From JBCBZH01 sp039815415 (GTDB taxonomy: Bacteria; Bacteroidota; Rhodothermia; Rhodothermales; Rubricoccaceae), in contig JBCBZH010000237.1 in the NCBI GenBank assembly GCA_039815415.1, forward strand, positions 1 through 6,984: a DNA stretch of 6,984 nt. The letters are read 5' to 3'. Of the stretch, positions 1 to 6,718 are shown in pieces. Under the pieces are notes generated by a model. It did no database searches. It was given only the letters and a program-made list of their open reading frames with translations, and had not been told where the DNA came from. The translations under genes and the position numbers were made by a program. Every line of letters begins with the position of its first letter. Within the stretch, counting starts at the first letter, position 1.

Positions 1-202
1 GTCGTTCGAGCGCCAGCCCGCCTTCGCACCTCGGCCCCGTGTTTCGGCGGAGTCGTATAACCCGCATGGGCTCAAGAAGGCCTCTAACGAGCCTCAGGCG
101 GCCGTATCCCCGTGGATGAAACGCCTCGGGGACCCCAAGCGGGCCCGCGAGGCGTTTGTCCTCCAGACGATTCTGGAACGTCCGCAGGATCGGAAACGCT
201 AG
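1..202 (+). CDS. C-terminal end of a hypothetical protein (5' end outside window)
   Basis: The frame with codons starting at position 2 is open from the window edge to TAG at 200-202, giving about 66 residues. The first part is proline-, alanine- and arginine-rich and looks disordered. The end is better ordered and reads WMKRLGDPKRAREAFVLQTI followed by LERPQDRKR. This basic tail, with a short helix of the type 'R.A.VL..IL.RP', resembles the ends of small uncharacterised proteins I associate with Bacteroidota/Rhodothermota, but I cannot name a family or function. The true start is probably upstream of the window; the in-frame ATG at 116 would leave only 28 residues. The stop overlaps that of the convergent minus-strand gene at 199-702. 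That the frame is coding is fairly likely; the function is unknown. Confidence 0.65.
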   Translation, partial: SFERQPAFAPRPRVSAESYNPHGLKKASNEPQAAVSPWMKRLGDPKRAREAFVLQTILERPQDRKR

Positions 203-702
203 ACCTCGTCGTCAGCGGTTCCCTTCTTGAAGACGCTGGCACCGATGGCGCCGACGATGGCCCCCACCACGGCAGCGATCACGAGTCCGACAATGATGCC
301 GACCGGCCCGGTCATCGCGGTCGCAAAGCCCATCGCCTGATCGATCTGCTCAGCGGTCAGTCCCTGGCTGAGCAGATCCTCCCGCTGCGCTGCGATTATC
401 TCTTCCTGGGTCGGCAATACGCCAACTGCCTGTAGCCCAAAGGCGATGATGTAGCCCAGGAGACCCGAGGCGATCGACGCCATGGCGCCCAGCCCGGCCC
501 CGCTCCCCGCATTCAGCGTGAGCCGGTGGGTGTTCGTGTAGTGCCAGACCGCGATCAGCGGAACCGCGATGATGGAGATGCAGCCCAGCGCACTGCCGAC
601 GTACTGAACGCCTCCCCCGCTCGATGCGAGAAACTGAGTCAGAACAGACAACACCGCCCCAACGACGGCAGCGACCAGAATGGATTGTGTTTTCGAAGGC
701 AT
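199..702 (-). CDS. Four-helix integral membrane protein, DUF4199-like
   Basis: This encodes a 167-residue hydrophobic protein with four likely membrane segments at about residues 6-25, 35-54, 68-94 and 133-157. A charged amphipathic stretch at about 98-124 (EEIIAAQREDLLSQGLTAEQ) lies between helices 3 and 4, and the tail is short (FKKGTADDEV). A Q/E-rich 'EEIxxAQREDLxxQGLTxEQI' linker before a Gly/Ala-rich last helix is the layout of DUF4199 proteins, which are common in Bacteroidota and have no established function. The assignment is by resemblance only. The start ATG (702-700) overlaps the stop of the upstream DUF2085 gene in a TGATG junction, and no Shine-Dalgarno is evident, so translation is probably coupled. 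Its stop shares CTAG at 199-202 with the convergent gene on the left. It is certainly a membrane protein; the family name is moderate confidence. Confidence 0.8.
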   Translation of the reverse strand: MPSKTQSILVAAVVGAVLSVLTQFLASSGGGVQYVGSALGCISIIAVPLIAVWHYTNTHRLTLNAGSGAGLGAMASIASGLLGYIIAFGLQAVGVLPTQEEIIAAQREDLLSQGLTAEQIDQAMGFATAMTGPVGIIVGLVIAAVVGAIVGAIGASVFKKGTADDEV

Positions 703-1187
703 CAGGTTGCGGGTTGAGTGGACGGAGAGGATGTGGAACGGAGCAACAGGCCAGCAAGAAGCCAGCCCGCGCCAAGTCCGAGAAGTGCACCAGTCGTGAG
801 CCGACTCAGAGGGGTGTTGGCCCAGAGACCCGTCGCACCCAGGAGCCAGTCAAGCGTTGTGGGGAGAGCCATCAGCAGGAGCAGTCGCGCAGCCCCCATC
901 GCCTTCACGGCACGGGAGACGCCAGCGCGACACCAGGGTCCGGTCGCCAGCCCGAGGACAATGCCCCCGAGAATGCCCGTCCAGCGGAAACAGAGCGCCC
1001 ACTGCGCTCCGTGCATATGCGGAGAGCGATCCGGGAGTTGGTGACACACGAGAGCGAACGCCTCGCGAACGACGTATCCAAGCCCTGGGCTAAGCCAACT
1101 CGGGGATGCGGCCAGCGCAAACAGCCCGACCGTCGCGCCCAGCGCGAACAGCCACGGCACAGAAACAGACGGGAGGACTCGGTGCAT
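702..1187 (-). CDS. DUF2085 family membrane protein
   Basis: This encodes a 161-residue membrane protein. The N-terminal hydrophobic helix spans about residues 10-28. It is followed by the DUF2085 signature: VCHQLPDRS (C48, H49, Q50, R54), then HMHG (57-60), ALCFRWTG (64-71) and a glycine-rich helix. A second conserved block, ALPTTLDWLLGATGLWANT (D113) followed by LSRLTTGALLGLG (R129, T132, G133), also fits the family. Most DUF2085 proteins as I know them have C-x-R-C in the middle motif; here the second cysteine is tryptophan (W69). The His/Cys pattern suggests a metal or redox role, but the function is not established. The ATG at 1187-1185 has only a weak AGG upstream. It is the first gene of a two-gene minus-strand unit with the DUF4199-like gene and lies divergent to groES. 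Confidence 0.85.
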   Translation of the reverse strand: MHRVLPSVSVPWLFALGATVGLFALAASPSWLSPGLGYVVREAFALVCHQLPDRSPHMHGAQWALCFRWTGILGGIVLGLATGPWCRAGVSRAVKAMGAARLLLLMALPTTLDWLLGATGLWANTPLSRLTTGALLGLGAGWLLAGLLLRSTSSPSTQPAT

Positions 1188-1263
1188 AGCGTCAACCTAC
1201 GGTGCGCCTTCGAATTGGTGACACCCTACCCCACTTCTCTTCGCGGTTCTCCTCCCAGAGCCC

Positions 1264-1269
1264 TTGACA
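1264..1269 (+). promoter_or_regulatory. Candidate -35 hexamer for the groESL operon
   Basis: A perfect TTGACA lies 51 bp upstream of the CIRCE operator. The sequence 17 bp downstream (about 1287-1292) is GC-rich and gives no recognisable -10, so the promoter is only half supported. If it is real, transcription would start near 1299 and CIRCE would lie in the 5' untranslated leader. The lack of a canonical -10 could mean that the housekeeping sigma factor of this group reads a different element, or that the hexamer is chance. Confidence 0.3.
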
Positions 1270-1319
1270 GATGCTTCATCATTTCGCGGGATCGAGACGG
1301 AGCGAGTGCGGTTGCAGCC

Positions 1320-1346
1320 TTAGCACTCACGCGGGGAGAGTGCTAA
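1320..1346 (+). promoter_or_regulatory. CIRCE operator (HrcA binding site) upstream of groESL
   Basis: The left arm TTAGCACTC (1320-1328) and right arm GAGTGCTAA (1338-1346) are perfect inverted repeats separated by exactly 9 bp (1329-1337). This matches the CIRCE consensus TTAGCACTC-N9-GAGTGCTAA at every arm position. CIRCE is bound by the repressor HrcA, whose activity depends on GroEL, so the operator gives feedback control of the chaperonin operon by unfolded-protein load. The element ends 37 bp before the groES ATG, the usual placement. hrcA itself is not in the window. Confidence 0.98.
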
Positions 1347-1383
1347 ACTCTCTCCGATCTCATCACGAAACCCACACCCCCAC

Positions 1384-1677
1384 ATGGCTACTCAGATCCA
1401 GCCGCTCGGCGACCGCGTTGTCGTCAAGGCACAGGCCGCAGAGGAGAAGACCGCATCGGGTCTCTTCATCCCAGACAACGCGAAGGAGAAGCCGCAGCGC
1501 GGCACCGTCGTCGCGGTCGGCCCTGGGAAGGTCGAGAACGGCACCAAGGTGGACATGACCGTTTCCGAGGGCGACACGGTCCTCTACGGCAAGTACGCCG
1601 GCACCGAGATCTCCCTCGGCGACGACGACGTCCTCATCATGCGCGAGTCCGACATCCTCGGCATCGTCAACGGCTAG
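1384..1677 (+). CDS. groES: Co-chaperonin GroES (Cpn10)
   Basis: This 97-residue protein has the usual length for GroES. It forms a heptameric lid that caps GroEL and closes the folding chamber in the cytoplasm. Visible hallmarks are the N-terminal QPLGDRVVVK strand (6-15), the mobile loop at about 16-33 with the GroEL-binding tripeptide region GLFIP (26-30), the central RGTVVAVGPGK (39-49), and the C-terminal block GDTVLYGKYAGTEI (63-76) followed by DDVLIMRESDILGIV (81-95). The ATG at 1384 is the only sensible start; no Shine-Dalgarno precedes it and the leader is C/A-rich. It is the first gene of the CIRCE-controlled operon, 115 bp upstream of groEL. No unusual residues were seen. Confidence 0.98.
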   Translation: MATQIQPLGDRVVVKAQAAEEKTASGLFIPDNAKEKPQRGTVVAVGPGKVENGTKVDMTVSEGDTVLYGKYAGTEISLGDDDVLIMRESDILGIVNG

Positions 1678-1683
1678 TTCCCC

Positions 1684-1707
1684 GGTGCGCATTGCGTGGT
1701 GCGTGCC
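1684..1707 (+). other. Stem-loop in the groES-groEL spacer
   Basis: Just after the groES stop, GGTGCGCA (1684-1691) can pair with TGCGTGCC (1700-1707) over 8 bp, including two G-U wobbles, around an 8-nt loop. No T-tract follows, so it is not an intrinsic terminator. In some bacteria groESL transcripts are processed or differentially stabilised between the two genes. A hairpin in this 115 bp spacer could serve that role, but a chance GC-rich fold is also possible. The rest of the spacer (1708-1792) shows no second promoter or CIRCE copy. Confidence 0.35.
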
Positions 1708-1792
1708 GATCTAACCGACGACCCCGTCCTCTCGAGCTGGCGCCCCGCGACTCAACCGACAGAACCCGACACACACAAACGAATCAGACATC

Positions 1793-3433
<1,641 letters not shown>

Positions 3434-3458
3434 GCCCGCCACCTGTGCTCTCGCACTG

Positions 3459-3489
3459 GGGCGGCTCTCTTCGGAGGGCCGCCCTTTTT
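3459..3489 (+). terminator. Intrinsic terminator of the groESL operon, UUCG tetraloop
   Basis: The left arm 3459-3469 pairs with the right arm 3474-3484 over 11 bp with one T-G wobble. The loop is TTCG (3470-3473) closed by C-G, the very stable C(UUCG)G tetraloop. Five Ts follow directly (3485-3489), then more pyrimidine-rich sequence. It starts 26 bp after the groEL stop. This is a textbook Rho-independent terminator and separates the chaperonin operon from the CAP lipoprotein gene. Confidence 0.95.
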
Positions 3490-3558
3490 CTCTTTCTGGA
3501 ACCGACTCGATCTGGCGACCTTCCCTAGATCCTCATAGCCTTTACAGTCGTCAGCCCG

Positions 3559-4140
3559 ATGCGTGCCACCCTCCTTTTGCTGATCCTTGCCGGGCTGGCG
3601 GCATGCGCGGAGCCAAAGCCCGTCCGGGTCCCCGCCGAGCAGCTTCGCCAGCCCGGCGCCCCGCTCGTCGAGCCCACCGAGCTGGCGAGACGCACCCACG
3701 AGCTGGTGAACACAGAGCGAGCCCTCCGTCGGCTACGCCCGCTGCGGTGGTCTCCCTTGCTCTCTCGTGTCGCGGAACAGCACAGTGAGGACATGGCCCA
3801 ACGAGGTTTCTTCGACCATGTGACGCCCGAAGGCCGTCTTCCGTCGGACCGAGCCGTGCGCGCGAATGCGACCTGTGGCGGCCAGCGCAGCGCCAACGTG
3901 CTCGAGAACCTCGCGCAGACCTGGCTGTATAGACGCGAGACGGTCGTCAATGATGGGACTGACCGACGGGTGTTCTACGACTGGCGGACACAGGACGAGA
4001 TTGCCGAAGAGTCGGTCACCCGCTGGATTCGCAGCGACAGCCATCGGGAGGCGCTGTTGAACCGCCGAGTGCAACAGCAGGGTGTGGGCGTCTCTATTCG
4101 AGGCGACGGTCAGGTGCTCATCACCCAGGTGATGTGCTGA
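3559..4140 (+). CDS. CAP/SCP-domain lipoprotein (YkwD-like)
   Basis: This 193-residue protein starts with a lipoprotein signal peptide: a basic MRAT, then a hydrophobic LLLLILAGLAAC with lipobox LAAC, so the lipidated cysteine would be C16. A linker of about 25 residues leads to a CAP domain (PF00188-type) at about 44-192. Visible CAP features are THELVNTERALRRLRPLRW (46-64), AEQHSEDMA (72-80, H75), RGFFDHVTPEG (82-92, H87), ENLAQ (116-120, E116), and SVTRWIRSDSHREALL (152-167, H162) followed by GVGVSI. H75, E116 and H162 fit the conserved CAP cavity residues. A charged stretch at about 121-149 lengthens the region between ENLA and the last helix. C106 and C193 are the only cysteines in the mature domain and may form a disulfide. 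Bacterial CAP proteins are secreted and mostly of unknown function. No Shine-Dalgarno is seen; the gene stands alone after the groEL terminator. Confidence 0.92.
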   Translation: MRATLLLLILAGLAACAEPKPVRVPAEQLRQPGAPLVEPTELARRTHELVNTERALRRLRPLRWSPLLSRVAEQHSEDMAQRGFFDHVTPEGRLPSDRAVRANATCGGQRSANVLENLAQTWLYRRETVVNDGTDRRVFYDWRTQDEIAEESVTRWIRSDSHREALLNRRVQQQGVGVSIRGDGQVLITQVMC

Positions 4141-4167
4141 TGCACTCCTGGCCAGTTCGGGGCCACG

Positions 4168-6633
4168 TCAGGGCCTGGACGCGGCCAAGGCATTCAGCCT
4201 TGCCTCGTAGGCTGCTGCCAACTGGCCTTGCGCAGTAGCCTGGTACAGCTCGATGAGCCGCTCCAGCCCTCGAGCGACGTAGCGCGCGTCCTCCACCTCG
4301 TCGATGCTATCGGTGAGCAATTTCTCGGCCTCCGCATAGCGACCGAGCGCCGCGAGTGCCGCTCCCAGCTCGAGGCAGGACCGCTGGTAGCCGAAGCCTG
4401 CTTCGCTCCGCGCGGTGTAGTTGCGGACTGCTGTCTCCAGCACCGGCACGGCGTCCTCCGGGCGCCCCAGCGCAAGCAGGTTCCGCCCGTACCAGTAGTG
4501 GCTGTGCCCGATAGCATTCGCCTCGGCGGGCAGCAGGCTGCGCGTTTTCTCGGCGACGCTCCGCAAAACGCTATCTGCCTCCACGAGCTGCCCCTGCTCG
4601 TGCAACGTGGCGCCATAGTTTGTGCTCATCGTCGTCACCATGCTCATGCCCGGCGGCAGCACCTCGCGAGCAAGCCTGATGGCCTGGCGGAACAGCGGGA
4701 ACGCCTCGTCGAAGGCCCCCATCTTCTCATACTCCAGACCCAGATTGTACATCGCGCCGATGGTCCGTGGGTCCCGCTCGAGCCCGTTCTCGAGGTAGAT
4801 GTCCAAGACCTCTGCAAAGGCAGCAGCATACTCCTCCGGGGCCCCCGCAGCGTATCCATGAACGTGATACTCATGGATGGCCTCTGCAATATCGACGCTT
4901 CGGGCACCGGTATGGCGCCGAAAAAGTGCCAGGACCTCCTGATACCGATCTCCTTTCTCGGGGTGATCCTTCGGGAGCATCCGGTCCCACTGCAACAGGC
5001 TCCAGCCGAGGTTGACCGGGTCTGCCGTGGACAGTCGGCTCCGCATCTCGGCAGAGGCCTGGAAGTAGACCCTCGCGGAATCGGGCTGCGATATGAACCG
5101 CTCCCCTAGCGCGTAGAGGCTCGCGGTAATGTCCTCATGAGGCCCCTGGTGGAGATTGCGGCGGATGGCGAGCGAGGCACGGAGGAGTGAGTCCGCCTGC
5201 GAGGTGGATCCGATGCGATGGTGGAGTCGGCCAAGTGTAAACAGCACGGCCGCGCGAGTGTCAGGGTCGTCCGCCAGCTCGCTGTCGGCACGGGCAACGG
5301 CCGGCTCGAGAATGCGGAGCAGCAAGCTCGCATCGGTCGTTGCGGACTCCGCCTGCGCGAGCACGTCGGTGAGGACCTCAGAGATCTGCTCCGCTCGCGC
5401 CGCCGCGGCTTCGGCTCGGTTGCGCTCGGCTGTCACCCGGAGCGTGTAGAGCCCCCCCACTGCCAGCGCGAGCAGGACAGCCACGGTCGTCATTGCCACG
5501 CCTCCCGTGTGCCGCTGGACGAAGGAGCGGAGCCTGTAGCCCAGCGTGGCTCGGCGCGCTTCGACCGGCAATCCGGCCCGGTGCCGCTCCACGTCGCGCG
5601 CCAGGGCGTCCACCGACCCGTACCGTCGCTCGGGCTCCTTGCGGAGCGCCTTGAGCACGATCCGGTCCAGGTCCCCGCGCAGGCGACGCCGGAGCCCGGG
5701 CTCCTCGGCGACGCCGCTGGGCGCCGTGGGCACGCCCTCCAGAATGGCCGCCTCGAGCTGGCGACGGTCGCGCTCTTCCGCGCCGTACGGGCGACGACGG
5801 GTCAGCAGCTCGTAGAGCAGAACGCCGAGGGCATAGACATCTGTCGAGGTCGTCACCGGGATGCCGCGGAGTTGCTCCGGCGCCGCGTAGACCGGCGTGT
5901 GGAGCCGCTGCCCCGTGCGCGTCAGCTCGAAGCCCTCGGCATCCTCTAGAAGACGCGCGATGCCAAAGTCGAGCAACTTGACTATCGGGCGGCCTGACGA
6001 GTCCTCGCGAACGAGGATGTTCGAGGGCTTGAGGTCGCGGTGAACGACGAGTTGGCGGTGCGCGTAGGCCACCACGTCGCAGACCTGAACGAAGAGTTCC
6101 AACCGGGCGTCGATCCTGAGCGGCGTAGCGTATTCGGTGATGGACACGCCTTCTACATACTCCATCACGAGGTAGGGGCGGCCGTCCGCCAGCTCGCCGC
6201 CGTCGAGAAGCCGCGCCACGTGCGGGTGATCCAGAGAGGCCAGAATGCGCCGCTCGCGGCGGAATCGCCTAACCAGCCCCGGTGCGCCCGTTTCAACAAT
6301 CTTGATCGCGACGCGCTGCTCGAACGCATCGTCGGTGCGCTCTGCTAGCAGGACCCGGCCCATCCCGCCCTGACCGATCTCGCGGAGGATGCGCCACGGC
6401 CCCACCCGCTCGGGGAGCGACGCCTCGGCAGCCTCAGGGCGGAGAATGGCACTTTCCAAGGTCTCGAAGAACCCTTCGGACTCGTTCGCCAGCTCGAGAA
6501 GGCGCTCCACTTCGGCTCGAAGGACGGCGTCCCCTGCACAGGCATCGTCAAGAAAAAGAGCCCGTTCCGTTTCCGCGAGGCACTGTGCGGCGTCGAAGAT
6601 GGGCTTGAGACGAGACCAGTCAGGAGCGGACAT
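4168..6633 (-). CDS. Membrane-anchored Ser/Thr protein kinase with C-terminal TPR repeats
   Basis: This 821-residue kinase has an N-terminal helical region (about 1-75; WSRLKPIFDAAQ, then ERALFLDDACAGD) typical of kinases in such ECF-linked loci. The Hanks-type kinase domain follows at about 80-350. All catalytic elements are intact: the glycine loop IGQGGMGRV (86-94), VAIK lysine K111, helix-C glutamate E127, HRDLKPSN (198-205; D200, K202, N205), DFG (222-224) and APE (251-253). It is an RD-type, probably active kinase. A single membrane helix lies at about 378-398, then an Ala/Arg-rich likely coiled coil (about 400-430), then helical repeats to the end. TPR-like units start near residues 458, 624, 664, 706 and 748. 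The TPR part is likely a protein-binding or sensing region; which side of the membrane it occupies is unclear, because basic residues flank both ends of the helix. The ATG at 6633-6631 is fixed by an in-frame TAA 18-20 nt upstream and has no Shine-Dalgarno. It follows the ECF sigma gene by 85 bp on the same strand. Confidence 0.95.
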   Translation of the reverse strand: MSAPDWSRLKPIFDAAQCLAETERALFLDDACAGDAVLRAEVERLLELANESEGFFETLESAILRPEAAEASLPERVGPWRILREIGQGGMGRVLLAERTDDAFEQRVAIKIVETGAPGLVRRFRRERRILASLDHPHVARLLDGGELADGRPYLVMEYVEGVSITEYATPLRIDARLELFVQVCDVVAYAHRQLVVHRDLKPSNILVREDSSGRPIVKLLDFGIARLLEDAEGFELTRTGQRLHTPVYAAPEQLRGIPVTTSTDVYALGVLLYELLTRRRPYGAEERDRRQLEAAILEGVPTAPSGVAEEPGLRRRLRGDLDRIVLKALRKEPERRYGSVDALARDVERHRAGLPVEARRATLGYRLRSFVQRHTGGVAMTTVAVLLALAVGGLYTLRVTAERNRAEAAAARAEQISEVLTDVLAQAESATTDASLLLRILEPAVARADSELADDPDTRAAVLFTLGRLHHRIGSTSQADSLLRASLAIRRNLHQGPHEDITASLYALGERFISQPDSARVYFQASAEMRSRLSTADPVNLGWSLLQWDRMLPKDHPEKGDRYQEVLALFRRHTGARSVDIAEAIHEYHVHGYAAGAPEEYAAAFAEVLDIYLENGLERDPRTIGAMYNLGLEYEKMGAFDEAFPLFRQAIRLAREVLPPGMSMVTTMSTNYGATLHEQGQLVEADSVLRSVAEKTRSLLPAEANAIGHSHYWYGRNLLALGRPEDAVPVLETAVRNYTARSEAGFGYQRSCLELGAALAALGRYAEAEKLLTDSIDEVEDARYVARGLERLIELYQATAQGQLAAAYEARLNALAASRP

Positions 6634-6718
6634 GACACACGTTGTCTGCCTTTAGTCACTGGAAACGCCGAACGACTGTGCCATCCTTCATGGGGCGGAG
6701 TCCTTTCAGGTAGGCCCT
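6634..6718 (-). other. Spacer between the ECF sigma gene and the kinase, with a mini-ORF
   Basis: This 85 bp gap joins two co-oriented genes. No terminator (stem plus T-tract) or clear promoter is visible, which fits co-transcription. It contains an 11-codon reading frame on the minus strand, ATG at 6691-6689 to TGA at 6658-6656, encoding MKDGTVVRRFQ and ending 22 nt before the kinase ATG. That could be a leader peptide or chance; nothing in its composition points to attenuation. Confidence 0.4.

Larger units (their letters stand above)
1188..1383. other. Divergent intergenic control region between the DUF2085 gene and groES
   Basis: This 196 bp gap separates leftward DUF2085 and rightward groES. 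It holds a TTGACA hexamer (1264-1269) and a perfect CIRCE operator (1320-1346), both best read with groES. No clear promoter could be picked for the leftward gene: its upstream stretch (1188-1260) is GC-rich and has no TATAAT-like or TAnnTTTG-like hexamer. The 37 bp between CIRCE and the groES ATG form the rest of the leader and contain no Shine-Dalgarno. Confidence 0.7.

Noticed and set aside
624..1346. A 240-codon plus-strand open frame opposite the DUF2085 gene, running into CIRCE
   Set aside because: The product is Arg/Gln/Pro-rich, it overlaps a well-supported membrane protein on the other strand, and it ends inside the operator.
3533..3546. TAGCCTTTA-like element before the CAP lipoprotein as a Bacteroidota -7 box (TAnnTTTG)
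   Set aside because: The spacing inside the motif is off by one, the final G is missing, and no matching TTG -33 element is seen at the right distance.
4149..4165. Inverted repeat TGGCC/GGCCA between the convergent CAP and kinase genes as a bidirectional terminator
   Set aside because: The stem is only 5 bp with a 7-nt loop and has no T-tract on either strand. The sequence is GC-rich enough for this to occur by chance.
5218..5949. A 243-codon plus-strand open frame inside the kinase gene
   Set aside because: The kinase motifs on the other strand are intact across the region. The plus-strand product is Arg/Gly/His-rich with no recognisable domain, as expected of a shadow frame.
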